Source: an uncultured Acidobacteriota bacterium
GTDB taxonomy: Bacteria > Acidobacteriota > Terriglobia > Bryobacterales > Bryobacteraceae
Reading direction: 5' to 3'
Length of the DNA: 64,000 bases
Assembly: GCA_902826605.1 (NCBI GenBank)
Contig: CADEFM010000013.1
Coordinates: 78,868 to 142,867, forward strand
Shown piece by piece: positions 36,103-45,379 of the stretch. The translations under genes were made by a program, and so were the position numbers. Within the stretch, counting starts at the first letter, position 1. Every line of letters begins with the position of its first letter. A model generated the notes under the pieces. The model was not told where the DNA came from. It worked only from the letters and a program-made list of their open reading frames with translations, and ran no database searches.

Positions 36103-37371
36103 CTACGGCTCGAGCGCCTTACCCTTGGTCTCCGGCAACAAGAACGCCGCGATGGCCATGACGGTGTAGGCGGAGCCAGCGAATATGCCGATGGCCAACC
36201 CTAGCGAGAGCTTCACGGCAAGCATGCCGACAAGAGCGGGGAACAATGCACCCGTAGCGCGTCCTATGTTATAGGCAAACCCCTGGCCTACACCGCGCAC
36301 GCGCGTAGGAAAGTGTTCGGTGAAGAAGGGACCCATCGCGCTGAACACCCCGGATGCGAAAAACCCTAGAGGGAAGCCCAAAAACAGCATTGCGGTGTCG
36401 TCGAAGGGGATGGTCGTGTAGGTAACCGCGATCAGGCCCGCCCCGATCGCGAAGATCAGAAAGGTAGGGCGGCGGCCGATTCTATCCGCGCAGATTCCGG
36501 CGGTGAGATAGCCAAAAAAAGATCCGCTGATCAGCACAGCCAGGTAACCGGCGGAATCGAGCACGGAAAGTTTGCGTTCCTGCCGCAGGAATGTGGGCAG
36601 GAATGTAGTCACAGCGTAGTAACCGCCCTGAGCCCCGGTGCCCATTAATCCTCCAAGAAACGTGATGCGCAGCAGCGGCGGGCGGAAGATTTCGAGGAAC
36701 GATGGCCTATCGCATTGTTCCGCCAATTCTTTTTTCGAGCGCAGGTAAACGTCGGGATCGTCTACGAAGCGCCGAACGAAGAACACTAGAAATGCGGGAA
36801 GGATGCCAACCACGAATAATGCTCGCCACGCGGTCTCCGGTGGAAGAACGGAAAAGAAAAGCGCATACAGAAGCGCCGCCGCGCCCCACCCGATGGACCA
36901 TCCGGCCTGCATCAGGCCCAACGCCTTTCCGCGATGCGTCGGCCGCATTACTTCGCCCAGCAGCACCGCGCCCGCGGCCCATTCCCCGCCGAATCCCAGT
37001 CCCATGAGCGCGCGCGCCGCGAAGAGTTGCTCATAGTTTTGGGCAAGACCCGAAAGAAAAGTGAAACTTGCGAACCACAGGATGGAAATTTGCAGCGTGC
37101 GCACGCGGCCCACGCGGTCCGCGACGAATCCGGCGAGCCAACCCCCGACGGCTGAAATCAACAAGGCCGCAGTGCCTAGCAACCCGGCTTGCGTGGTGGT
37201 GATGCCCCAGGTGGCGATCAGGGCGGGGATCGCGAAGCTGTAGAGCTGCACGTCCATCGCGTCCAGCGCCCAGCCCCCCGCGCATGCCCAGAAGGTCCGG
37301 CGCTCCTTCTGGTTGAGTTCGAACAGCCAACCGAACCAACTGGTTTGAGAAGCGCCGGAAGCGGTGGCCAT
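36103..37371 (-). CDS. MFS transporter, metabolite:H+ symporter type
   Basis: 422 residues, 12 helices. Family signatures are AGFVADRVGRVRT in loop 2-3 and GICADRIGRRPT in loop 8-9, with GLGFGGEWAAGAVLLGEVM in helix 5, as in SHS/MHS carriers of organic acids such as lactate, pyruvate or sialate. The ATG is 2 bases after the E2 stop, so it is the last gene of the 2-oxoacid dehydrogenase operon and probably imports or exports the acid that this complex oxidises. Confidence 0.9.
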   Translation of the reverse strand: MATASGASQTSWFGWLFELNQKERRTFWACAGGWALDAMDVQLYSFAIPALIATWGITTTQAGLLGTAALLISAVGGWLAGFVADRVGRVRTLQISILWFASFTFLSGLAQNYEQLFAARALMGLGFGGEWAAGAVLLGEVMRPTHRGKALGLMQAGWSIGWGAAALLYALFFSVLPPETAWRALFVVGILPAFLVFFVRRFVDDPDVYLRSKKELAEQCDRPSFLEIFRPPLLRITFLGGLMGTGAQGGYYAVTTFLPTFLRQERKLSVLDSAGYLAVLISGSFFGYLTAGICADRIGRRPTFLIFAIGAGLIAVTYTTIPFDDTAMLFLGFPLGFFASGVFSAMGPFFTEHFPTRVRGVGQGFAYNIGRATGALFPALVGMLAVKLSLGLAIGIFAGSAYTVMAIAAFLLPETKGKALEP

Positions 37372-37373
37372 TC

Positions 37374-38696
37374 CTAAATCAACATCGAAACGGGATTCTC
37401 GATTATGGACTTCAACGCCGTGAGTAATTCCGCGCCCAAGGCGCCATCCACTACGCGATGATCGCACGAAAGCGTCATGGTCATTTGCGTGGTGAAGCGG
37501 ATGCCGCCGCCCGGGATTTCAGCGGGACGCCGCTGGCCCGCGCCCACCGCGAGGATAGTGGATTGCGGCGGGTTGAGAATGGCCGAGAACGAAGACACAC
37601 CGTACATACCTAGATTTGAGACGGACGCCACGCCGCCCTGATATTCTTCGGGCTTCAACCTGCGAGAACGCGCCCGCGCCGCCAAATCTTTCATCTCGAA
37701 TGAAATTTCGAACACGGTTTTTGTTTCCGCTTGACGGATCACCGGAGTGAGCAGTCCGCCGTCCACCGCGACTGCGATGCCAATGTCAACGCGGCGGAAC
37801 TGCAGAATACGATCACTGGCCCATACTGCGTTGGCGGACGGTACACGGTGCAGGGCCATGGCGAACGCTTTGATGACCAGGTCATTGATCGAAAGCTTGA
37901 AAGCCGGATTGCCAGCCGTGTCTTTCGGAGCGGCGGCGTTGGTATCGTCGCGGAGCGTGAGCAGGCGTTCGAGATCGGCATCCGCGCTCACGTAAAAATG
38001 CGGGATGGTCTGTTTCGCTTCGAGCAAACGGGCCGCGACGATCTGGCGCATGCCGTCTAGTGCAATTTCTTCAAACGGCACACCCCGATAGAGTGACTTC
38101 ACGGGATCGGCGAATGCGGCCGGCAGCGGAGCCATTGTGCGCGGAGCGCCCGAAGAAAGCGCAGCCTCTACATCGCCGCCAATGATGCGGCCATGGGGGC
38201 CGGAGCCTTTTAACCTGCTGAGCGCGACGCCGCCCTCGCCCGCCAGTCTGCGCGCGAGCGGTGTAACGGTGACGCCGTTGGGCAATTTCGCGGGGCCAAA
38301 ATTGCGTTTGGGACTGCGCACTTCTTCGAAGGGGCCGAGTTTCAGGGGTGTTCTCGGCGCGGATGCCGCTGCGGCAGTGACTTTCGGCGCGGCTGGCGTC
38401 GGTTTCGCCGCAAGGGGCACAGGCATGGGCACGGAGGACGCAACGGGTGGTGCCGCCGCGCCGTTGGGCGGTCCTATCACGGCCACCACGCCGCCGACGG
38501 GCGCGATTTCTCCTTCTTTCACGCGAATCTCGGTGAGCACACCCGCTTCGATGGAAGGCACTTCCATCGACACTTTGTCGGTCTCGATTTCAAACAGGTT
38601 GTCACCGGAGTTGATGGCGTCGCCCGCGGATTTGAACCACTTGATGACTTTGCCTTCGGTCACGGTTTCGCCGAGTTGAGGCATGAGGACGTCCAA
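37374..38696 (-). CDS. 2-oxoacid dehydrogenase E2 (dihydrolipoyl acyltransferase)
   Basis: 440 residues: one lipoyl domain (DKVSMEVPSIEAG with the lipoyl Lys near residue 42), an Ala/Pro-rich linker, a peripheral subunit-binding domain (VTPLARRLAGEGGVALSRL) and the acyltransferase core ending with the catalytic SCDHRVVDGALGAELL. The single lipoyl domain and E1alpha/beta type point to a pyruvate, branched-chain or acetoin dehydrogenase. The E3 gene is not nearby. It lies 9 bases after E1beta. Confidence 0.93.
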   Translation of the reverse strand: MDVLMPQLGETVTEGKVIKWFKSAGDAINSGDNLFEIETDKVSMEVPSIEAGVLTEIRVKEGEIAPVGGVVAVIGPPNGAAAPPVASSVPMPVPLAAKPTPAAPKVTAAAASAPRTPLKLGPFEEVRSPKRNFGPAKLPNGVTVTPLARRLAGEGGVALSRLKGSGPHGRIIGGDVEAALSSGAPRTMAPLPAAFADPVKSLYRGVPFEEIALDGMRQIVAARLLEAKQTIPHFYVSADADLERLLTLRDDTNAAAPKDTAGNPAFKLSINDLVIKAFAMALHRVPSANAVWASDRILQFRRVDIGIAVAVDGGLLTPVIRQAETKTVFEISFEMKDLAARARSRRLKPEEYQGGVASVSNLGMYGVSSFSAILNPPQSTILAVGAGQRRPAEIPGGGIRFTTQMTMTLSCDHRVVDGALGAELLTALKSIIENPVSMLI

Positions 38697-38705
38697 GGTG
38701 ATCTC

Positions 38706-39686
38706 CTATGCCTGAAGCGATCGGCGAACCGTGCCGCAAATGCGGTCCACGGTGGGCATCGCCATGTCTTCCAGAAAATCGGCCGCGGGCAAAGGGATGT
38801 GCGGTGTGGTGATGCGCACCGGTGGTCCGTCCAGATGGTAGAAGGCTTCGTCGGCGACGATGGAAACCAGTTCCGCTCCCCAGCCGCACAAGCGCGGATT
38901 TTCCTCTACGGTGAACAAACGGTGTGTGCTTGCCACGGAGCGCAGGATGGTTTGCGTGTCCAGAGGAACCAGCGAACGCACATCGATCACTTCGCAATCG
39001 ATACCATGCTCGGCCTTCAGCTTCTCAGCGGCGGCCAGCGCGCGCGGCACCATTAAGGCAAGCGCGAGAATCGTGGCGTCGCTGCCGGCCCGCACGATTT
39101 TTGCGGTTCCCAAGGCATCGACGATCTCGCCGTCCTCCACTTCGCCCTTGGTGGCATACAGAGATTTGTGCTCGAAGAAAATCACGGGATCGGGATCGCG
39201 CACTGCGGCGGCCAGGAGGCCGATCACATCGCGTGGGGTGGAGGGCGCTACCACTTTCAATCCGGGGATCATCATGCACCAGTTTTCGACGCTCTGGCTA
39301 TGCTGGGCTCCGAAGCGCGAGCCGCCGCCGTTGCCGGTGCGCACCACCAGCGGGCACTTCACCTGTCCATTGGTCATGTAGCGGCTTTTCGAAAATTCAT
39401 TCGCCAGATAGTCGAAGCATACGGCGATGAAATCGGAAAACATGATTTCGGCGATCGGCTTTAGGCCCGTCATCGCGGCGCCCATCGCCGCACCCAGGAT
39501 GGCTTGCTCCGATATCGGGGTGTCGCGCACGCGCAGGGGGCCGAATTGTTCCAGTAATCCGACGGTTGCTTTGAAAACGCCGCCCGCTTTGGCGACGTCT
39601 TCGCCCAGGAACACCACGTCAGCGTCGCGCGACATCTCCTGCGCGATGCCGCGCGCCACGGCGTCACGATAGGTCAGTTCCGCCAC
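38706..39686 (-). CDS. 2-oxoacid dehydrogenase E1 beta subunit
   Basis: 326 residues from GTG 39686, which has GGAGG about 6 bases upstream and overlaps the end of E1alpha by 13 bases. It has VFLGEDVAKAGGVFKAT, RVRDTPISEQAILGAAMG, VKCPLVVRTGNGGG and EVIDVRSLVPLDTQTIL, all usual for the E1beta (transketolase C-type) family. It pairs with E1alpha as a heterotetramer using thiamine diphosphate. Translational coupling to E1alpha secures the 1:1 ratio. Confidence 0.94.
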   Translation of the reverse strand: MAELTYRDAVARGIAQEMSRDADVVFLGEDVAKAGGVFKATVGLLEQFGPLRVRDTPISEQAILGAAMGAAMTGLKPIAEIMFSDFIAVCFDYLANEFSKSRYMTNGQVKCPLVVRTGNGGGSRFGAQHSQSVENWCMMIPGLKVVAPSTPRDVIGLLAAAVRDPDPVIFFEHKSLYATKGEVEDGEIVDALGTAKIVRAGSDATILALALMVPRALAAAEKLKAEHGIDCEVIDVRSLVPLDTQTILRSVASTHRLFTVEENPRLCGWGAELVSIVADEAFYHLDGPPVRITTPHIPLPAADFLEDMAMPTVDRICGTVRRSLQA

Positions 39687-40708
39687 GCCCAGCCTCCATC
39701 CGCGTAGACGTCCGTGCATAGAATTTCCAGAGGAGGCGCCGGGGAGGCTTTGCACTTCTCGGTGGCTTCATCCACTTTGCGGCGGGCGTCCTGCTCGATT
39801 TCCGCGATCTGCGTTTCCGCTATGCCATTGTCGAGCATGCGCTGGCGGTAGATTTTAATGGCATCGCGGTTCTCGCGCCAGTCATCCAATTCACCGGCGG
39901 GCCTGTATTTGGCTGGATCGGCGCGGGAGTGGCCGCTGTAGCGGTACGTCATGTATTCGACGAGCGATGGCCCGCCGCCGGCGCGGGCCTTATCCAGGGC
40001 TTCCTTGGCGGATCGATAGACAGCGTCGGCGTCCTGGCCATCCACGACGATGGATTCCAGGCCGTATGCGCTGGCTCGGTCCGCAGCCGGGTGCTCCACC
40101 GAGGTTACTTCGCCGATGGGCGTGTACTCCATGTACAGATTGTTTTCGCAGACGAATACGACGGGCAATTTCCAAACCACTGCAAGATTCAAGGCTTCGT
40201 GAAACGCGCCAATATTGGTTGTTCCATCGCCAAAGAAGCACACGGAAACGTCTTTCGCGCCCTTGTACTGTGCACGCCATGCCGAGCCGCACGCGATGGG
40301 GAGATGCGCGCCGATGATCGCGTAAGATCCCATGACTCCGTGCTCGACTGAAGTCAGATGCATCGATCCGCCCTTGCCGCGCAGCAGGCCGATGTCGCGA
40401 CCCATTAATTCGCCCAGCACTTTCTCGATGGGAACGCCGCGCGCCAGGGTGTGCGCATGGCCTCTGTATGTACAGAAGCTCAAGTCGCCCGGCTCCATGG
40501 CAGCGCCGTAGCCGGCCGCCACGGCTTCCTGGCCGAGTGACAGGTGACTGGTGCCTTTCACCAGATTCTGCAGGAAGAGATCGTAAGCGCGCTGTTCCGC
40601 CTCGCGAATTTCAACAAGCATTCGATATAGCTTCAGGCGGAGTTGGACGTCTACGTCATCGGGCGTTGCGCGGAGCGAGACCGCCGTTTGAGTGAGTGTC
40701 TTAGCCAT
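39674..40708 (-). CDS. 2-oxoacid dehydrogenase E1 alpha subunit
   Basis: 344 residues from ATG 40708. The thiamine diphosphate motif is CFFGDGTTNIGAFHEALNLA ending near ENN, and the phospho-loop region YRYSGHSRADPAKYR is present. RGKGGSMHLTSVEHGVMGSYAI matches pyruvate/acetoin-type E1alpha. It decarboxylates the 2-oxo acid and passes the acyl group to the lipoyl arm of E2. It is the first gene of the operon E1alpha-E1beta-E2-MFS. The exact substrate (pyruvate, branched-chain acids or acetoin) cannot be fixed from sequence. Confidence 0.94.
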   Translation of the reverse strand: MAKTLTQTAVSLRATPDDVDVQLRLKLYRMLVEIREAEQRAYDLFLQNLVKGTSHLSLGQEAVAAGYGAAMEPGDLSFCTYRGHAHTLARGVPIEKVLGELMGRDIGLLRGKGGSMHLTSVEHGVMGSYAIIGAHLPIACGSAWRAQYKGAKDVSVCFFGDGTTNIGAFHEALNLAVVWKLPVVFVCENNLYMEYTPIGEVTSVEHPAADRASAYGLESIVVDGQDADAVYRSAKEALDKARAGGGPSLVEYMTYRYSGHSRADPAKYRPAGELDDWRENRDAIKIYRQRMLDNGIAETQIAEIEQDARRKVDEATEKCKASPAPPLEILCTDVYADGGWAWRN

Positions 40709-41033
40709 GAAATAAGCCTGGCCTGCGCTATTGTAGCAAGGCTGCCGGCGCGGGCACGGACCGAACCGCAAGTGCTTGCTCCTCTCTTCTCTTGCACGGT
40801 TCGGCCCACAACCTGTGGTGAAGAATCTCAACATATTGGCGTCAACGGCCGGCGTCACTTTCGCGATACGGAACTTGCCATGCGCAGCGGGATTTCGCGA
40901 ACGATGAAAATCCGAAAAAGAAAATTGCGCGCAAGATGCTCGCCATAGTGCGGCAGATCGACTCGACCTTCCGCGGCGATACGAATCCGCCCTGCGTTAC
41001 CAATATCGTTACGAAGCGGCACCGAAAAGGGAT
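40709..41033. other. 325-base non-coding stretch
   Basis: It lies between the E1alpha start and the end of the quinoprotein gene, so it should hold the E1alpha promoter (minus strand) and the quinoprotein terminator. An imperfect dyad CCGAACCGCAAG (40761-40772) and CTTGCACGGTTCGG (40791-40804) with an 18-base loop could be either an operator for the E1alpha operon or a leader stem. I see no gene in it. Confidence 0.5.
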
Positions 41034-42848
41034 CTACTTGCCGTTCACGGAGAAGGCGAGCAGCACGTTCCCTGGCAGCGCCGCGCCGTAGTAGCCCGAC
41101 GTGATGTACAGCGTGCCGCCAGCGATGGCCGGACCCATGCTGTTGATGGAGCCGCCGCGTGCTTTCACGCCGTTCACTGTCGCAAAATCCTGCACGGTAT
41201 TCACGTCCCAGATGATCGCCCCTGTCTTGGTGTCATACGCGCGCAGGCGCCCATCCCAGGAACCTAGGAACGCCACGCCTGGAATCACGCTGACCGGCGC
41301 AGGTTGCGCTGCGCTGCAGCCCGGTGTGCCGATGCACATCGGCTTGGGCGGGGGCGTCATCCACAGCTTTTCTCCGGTGGCGAGTTGCAAAGCCACCAGA
41401 CCTCCGCCCACTTCAGGTTTCCCGGGGAGGTAGTCCGAGATGCCCATGTACGCCACGCCTTGATCGTCGCTCGCACCACCCCACATGAAGCCGCCAATCA
41501 CGCCCCCGGCGGCGAGTTTTTGCTTCCACAGAATCTTGCCGTCCTGATCCGGGTCCAGCCCGTACGCCATACCGCCTTTATCGTTTGTCACTAAGACGCG
41601 CTTCCCGCCTCCGAGAGAACGCAGGATGCCCGAGTTGCCTAGATCGGCGTCGATGAAGGGATCGCGCGGGCAATTGGTCTTGTCTTGGGCAACGCAGGCG
41701 AAGTTGTATAAATCGGTGTTGGTGAACTGGCGCGTCCAGAGGATGTGGCCAGTATCCATGTCGATGGCGATAATGGCGTCGCTCATTTCCGTGGCAGGCT
41801 TTGAATAATTGACTCCGGTTCCCGCGTACACGATACGCTTCTGGAGGTCCAGTGTGGGCGAGGACCAGATGGCTACCCCGGAAGGCCCGTAGGTCTTCGC
41901 ACCAACGGCGTTTGTGCCGGTCTGCTTGGGCGTCTCGCTCACGGCGTACGCTTGCCAGACCCGGTGGCCTGTGACGGCATCGAGGGCGATCACACTGCCG
42001 CGGAATGTGCAGCAGGCATACTTCGGATTGATCGCCGCAATGGATTCGTCCCGGCCCGATACCGGAACGTATAGACGGCCTTCGTTGAATTTCGGCGAAC
42101 CCGTGATGACGGCGAGTGGATGATCGTCCGCGCGCGTCTTCCACCGAAGCGCGCCGGTGGATAGATCGAGCGCGTAGACATAACCGCGCAGATCGCCGAA
42201 GTAGACCGAGCGGCCTGCGCCCAAAGTGGAGCCGATCACAGGAGACACGCGCACGCCAGAGGCTGCAGTGTACACCCAGTAAACACAGCCGTTGCGTGCA
42301 TCGAGCGAATAGACCGCTCCGTCAGCCGCGCCCACGTACACCCGGCCGTCGAATACCGTTGGAGTTCCCAGGGCGGTGGTCACTCCGGGAAATCCGAAGG
42401 CCCATTTCAATTTGAGTTTGGGAGTATTCGCTCTGCTGAGGCCGGCGGCTTTGGCGTTTTGGAAGCGCGTGTTCGCGGCGTCCGCCCAACCGTTCCAATC
42501 GGCTCGATTCGAGATGGAGCGGGTGCTTTTCAAGGGCGGGCCGGCCGGGCAATTCGCCGACGCCGGCATGGCCGCGGACTCGGCGGTGCCGAAGGCTTTC
42601 GCGATGCTCTCGCGCTCGGCTGCGCTCATGGCGTCGCCAACCCCTTTCATTTTTCCGGCTTCGAGCGCGGTCAGGATAGTTTTCCAAGACATCTGCCGTA
42701 GATTGTCTGGCAGAGGCGCGCCGATCTGGTTCCCGTCGTTATGGCAGGCGGCGCATTTGGCTTGAAACAGAGCGGAGCCGTCTTGGGCCAGCGCGGTTGC
42801 CGCAGCAAGAAAAAAGTACAAAGACAAGGACGTTCGCTTCAAGAGCAT
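41034..42848 (-). CDS. PQQ-type quinoprotein with N-terminal cytochrome c
   Basis: 604 residues from ATG 42848. Signal peptide, then a cytochrome domain (FQAKCAACHNDGNQIG, with KMKGVGDAMSAAERESIAK), and an eight-bladed propeller with PQQ repeats such as STGALRWKTRADDHP, DAVTGHRVWQAYAV and DMDTGHILWTRQFT. This order, cytochrome first, resembles polyvinyl-alcohol dehydrogenase-type enzymes. It would oxidise an alcohol in the periplasm and pass electrons through its own heme. The substrate is unknown. It stands as a single gene. Confidence 0.88.
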   Translation of the reverse strand: MLLKRTSLSLYFFLAAATALAQDGSALFQAKCAACHNDGNQIGAPLPDNLRQMSWKTILTALEAGKMKGVGDAMSAAERESIAKAFGTAESAAMPASANCPAGPPLKSTRSISNRADWNGWADAANTRFQNAKAAGLSRANTPKLKLKWAFGFPGVTTALGTPTVFDGRVYVGAADGAVYSLDARNGCVYWVYTAASGVRVSPVIGSTLGAGRSVYFGDLRGYVYALDLSTGALRWKTRADDHPLAVITGSPKFNEGRLYVPVSGRDESIAAINPKYACCTFRGSVIALDAVTGHRVWQAYAVSETPKQTGTNAVGAKTYGPSGVAIWSSPTLDLQKRIVYAGTGVNYSKPATEMSDAIIAIDMDTGHILWTRQFTNTDLYNFACVAQDKTNCPRDPFIDADLGNSGILRSLGGGKRVLVTNDKGGMAYGLDPDQDGKILWKQKLAAGGVIGGFMWGGASDDQGVAYMGISDYLPGKPEVGGGLVALQLATGEKLWMTPPPKPMCIGTPGCSAAQPAPVSVIPGVAFLGSWDGRLRAYDTKTGAIIWDVNTVQDFATVNGVKARGGSINSMGPAIAGGTLYITSGYYGAALPGNVLLAFSVNGK

Positions 42849-43061
42849 AGAATTGTCGTTGCGTATTGTGCAGAGGAAGACTTCCATTCGTTGCGACTAA
42901 GTACGCTTGATTATACGGCTCGCCACCGAGAAACGTGCCACCGACATCTCAGCATCACGCTTCCGTAGTACAGTACAGAACAGAAGGTTGAGACTCGATT
43001 GGTAATGGTTGACGCCATCGGCTCGAAAGGCGGAGAGAAACCAGACGCCACTTGAAGCTGT

Positions 43062-43517
43062 GTGAAGTTTCGGTATTCTAAGGACGATATCCTAAGAAAG
43101 CCCAGTGATGTTGCTCCGCTAAATGTGACGGTATCCACTCCAGCTCAGAAACGCCGATCCCTGTGGCTCGTCTTTTGTTGCACGTTGTTTGGGGCGGCGG
43201 CGCAGATTTTGATTAAGACCGGCGCCAACACGTTCGCGCCGAATCCCACCGTGGCGGAGATGATTGGGCGCATCTTTACGCATTTGCCGCTATTTACGGG
43301 CTACGCGTTCTACGGCATCAGCACGGTGATGCTGGTGGTCGCGCTGCGCCATGGCGAATTATCCTTGCTTTACCCGGTGATTGCGCTCACGTTCGTGTGG
43401 GTCACCGTGCTTTCCGTCATGGTCTTTCACGATTCCATGAACCCGCTGAAGCTGTTGGGGATCACGATCATCGTGGGGGGGGTGGCGATTCTCGGCAGGG
43501 GCAGCCATACTGCATGA
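43062..43517 (+). CDS. Half-size EamA/SMR-like membrane protein A
   Basis: About 130-150 residues with four hydrophobic helices (after a polar N-terminal 27 residues in the longest frame): LVFCCTLFGAAAQILIKTGA, then RHGELSLLYPVIALTFVWVT and LLGITIIVGGVAIL, the pattern of EamA/small-multidrug-resistance folds. The start is uncertain: GTG 43062 is the longest, GTG 43125 removes the polar extension and fits the family better. Its end overlaps a second such gene. Confidence 0.76.
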   Translation: MKFRYSKDDILRKPSDVAPLNVTVSTPAQKRRSLWLVFCCTLFGAAAQILIKTGANTFAPNPTVAEMIGRIFTHLPLFTGYAFYGISTVMLVVALRHGELSLLYPVIALTFVWVTVLSVMVFHDSMNPLKLLGITIIVGGVAILGRGSHTA

Positions 43518-43873
43518 CCACACCATTTTCATCAATGGCCTGGGTGATGTCGGGATCCTTCATCGGCAGCTTTGGCGCGGTGTTCCTGAAGGCCGGCGCG
43601 AAGCGTCTGCAGCGGGAAGGTTTAATCCGCTCCGCTGTCACCAACTGGAGACTGGCCGCGGGAGTATTCGCCTACCTGGTATCCGCCATCTTTTTCCTGT
43701 TTGGCGTGCGCAACGGCGAATTGAGCGTTCTCTATCCGCTGGTGGCCTTTGGCTACGTGTGGACCATGTTCTGGTCACGCCTGTTTTTCGGCGAGCCGCT
43801 GACGCGCACTAAGTTCGTGGCGCTGGGGTTGATCCTGGTGGGCATTGCGGTGCTTGGCTTGGGCAACGAATAA
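43514..43873 (+). CDS. Half-size EamA/SMR-like membrane protein B
   Basis: 119 residues, four helices, with RNGELSVLYPLVAFGYVWTM directly comparable to protein A. The ATG overlaps the stop of A (ATGA), so the two are made together and probably form a heterodimer, like paired SMR proteins (for example EbrAB or MdtIJ), giving one full transporter. The substrate is unknown. Confidence 0.82.
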   Translation: MTTPFSSMAWVMSGSFIGSFGAVFLKAGAKRLQREGLIRSAVTNWRLAAGVFAYLVSAIFFLFGVRNGELSVLYPLVAFGYVWTMFWSRLFFGEPLTRTKFVALGLILVGIAVLGLGNE

Positions 43874-43877
43874 CGCA

Positions 43878-44831
43878 TCAAAACACGCGCGTCAGATCTT
43901 CCAGCGGCAGGTTTCCTCCGCACAAAACCAGCACTACATGCCGCTCCGCGGAAAGTTCACTCTTCAGCCGGTCCGCCGCCGCCAGCGTGCAGGACGAGGC
44001 AGGCTCGGTCAAGACTTTCAAGCGTTCCAGCAGATAGCGCAAAGCTTCCATGGCTTCCTGATCGGAGACTACAATAACCCGCTCCACCAGCGTCTTGACC
44101 AGCGCGAAGCTGCGCTCGGATGGCGCGGGGGCCCCTAGCGTGCGAGCGATGGAAGTGATGGCGCTGAGCGTGACAGGTTCGCCGGCCGCCAGGGACTTCG
44201 CCATGCAATCGGCGCCTTCCGTCTCCACGCCCCAAATTCGCACGGACGGCTTCAACGATTTCACCGCTGTCGCGATGCCGCCGATCAGCCCTCCACCACC
44301 AATACTCACGATAATGTCGGTGACTTGGGGGACGTCCTCGAGAATTTCCAGCCCGATGGTCCCTTGCCCGGCCATCACCGCGGCGTCGTCGAAAGGATGA
44401 ATATAGGCCCAACCCAGACGCTCGTAAGCGGCCACGTCGTCAAACGCCTGCCGGACATCGGAGGCGAACTTCACTTCGGCTCCATAGCCGCGGGTTGCGT
44501 CCACATAATTCTTTGGTGTGGATTCCGGCATCAGGATCACGGCTTTCAACCCCAGCGTGCGCGCGGCGTACGCCACGGCCTGGGCGTGGTTGCCTCCGCT
44601 CACGGCTACCAAGCCTTGCCCGCGCTCTTCCGGGGTGAGGCCCAGAGCCTTATTGAACGCGCCGCGAACTTTGAAGGAGCCGGTTTTCTGAAACATTTCC
44701 AGCTTGACGTAAACGTTGGTTTTGAGACGCGTGCTTAACGCCGCGCTAGCGGTCAGAGGCGTGCGGCGAATGCCGGCGGAAATGCGCTGCCGTGCATTTT
44801 GAATATGGGACAGCGTCAGGAAATCCGCCAT
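43878..44831 (-). CDS. Threonine/serine dehydratase (PLP)
   Basis: 317 residues from ATG 44831. PLP Lys in QKTGSFKVRGAFNKAL, phosphate loop VSIGGGGLIGGIAT, VSGGNHAQAVAYAA and the terminal VLCGGNLP. It lacks the C-terminal ACT-like domain of biosynthetic IlvA, so it is the catabolic (TdcB-like) form or a serine racemase relative. It deaminates threonine to 2-oxobutyrate. Convergent with the EamA pair (4-base gap) and divergent from OsmC. Confidence 0.92.
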   Translation of the reverse strand: MADFLTLSHIQNARQRISAGIRRTPLTASAALSTRLKTNVYVKLEMFQKTGSFKVRGAFNKALGLTPEERGQGLVAVSGGNHAQAVAYAARTLGLKAVILMPESTPKNYVDATRGYGAEVKFASDVRQAFDDVAAYERLGWAYIHPFDDAAVMAGQGTIGLEILEDVPQVTDIIVSIGGGGLIGGIATAVKSLKPSVRIWGVETEGADCMAKSLAAGEPVTLSAITSIARTLGAPAPSERSFALVKTLVERVIVVSDQEAMEALRYLLERLKVLTEPASSCTLAAADRLKSELSAERHVVLVLCGGNLPLEDLTRVF

Positions 44832-44867
44832 GAAGCTTTCAGTGTAACGTGTGTTATTGCTGGAGGA

Positions 44868-45299
44868 ATGAGCGAAGACCGCGTAACGATCATTCACTAT
44901 GCCGGCGACGAATTCTTTACGGCCACGCCTCCCAGCGGGCACGCCGTGACATTAGACGTGAAGAATGGCCGCCGTGCCGCTGCAGGTCCACTGGAGATGT
45001 TTGTGGCGGGCGTCGGCGCGTGCACCGCGGCCGACGTCATTGCGATTCTCCTTAAGAAACGCGAGCAGGTCACCGACTATCGTGTGGAAGTTCGCACGCA
45101 TCGCCGCGAGGATCATCCACGCGCTTTCGTGCGCTTCGAAATGAAGCACATCGTGCGCGGACATAGCGTATCGGCGGCGGCGGTACAGCGTGCCATCGAG
45201 TTGTCGACGGACAAGTACTGTAGTGCGGTGGCCACCGTTCGCCCCACTGCGGAGGTGGTCACGTCGTTTGAAATCCAAACCGCAGAACTCGGTACGTAA
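44868..45299 (+). CDS. OsmC-family peroxiredoxin-like protein
   Basis: 143 residues from ATG 44868. The two redox Cys lie in GVGACTAADVIAIL and STDKYCSAVATVRPTAEV, at the distance seen in OsmC/Ohr proteins, so it may reduce organic peroxides using thiols. GGAGG lies just one base before the ATG, an unusually short spacing. Only 36 bases separate it from the divergent threonine dehydratase gene, so the promoters must overlap. Confidence 0.9.
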   Translation: MSEDRVTIIHYAGDEFFTATPPSGHAVTLDVKNGRRAAAGPLEMFVAGVGACTAADVIAILLKKREQVTDYRVEVRTHRREDHPRAFVRFEMKHIVRGHSVSAAAVQRAIELSTDKYCSAVATVRPTAEVVTSFEIQTAELGT

Positions 45300-45379
45300 C
45301 CCCTCGCGGGTACATAAGTCCTGTTGGTACTAAGGCTTACACCGGATTGTTACAATTCCTAAGCTGACCGAGTATAGGG

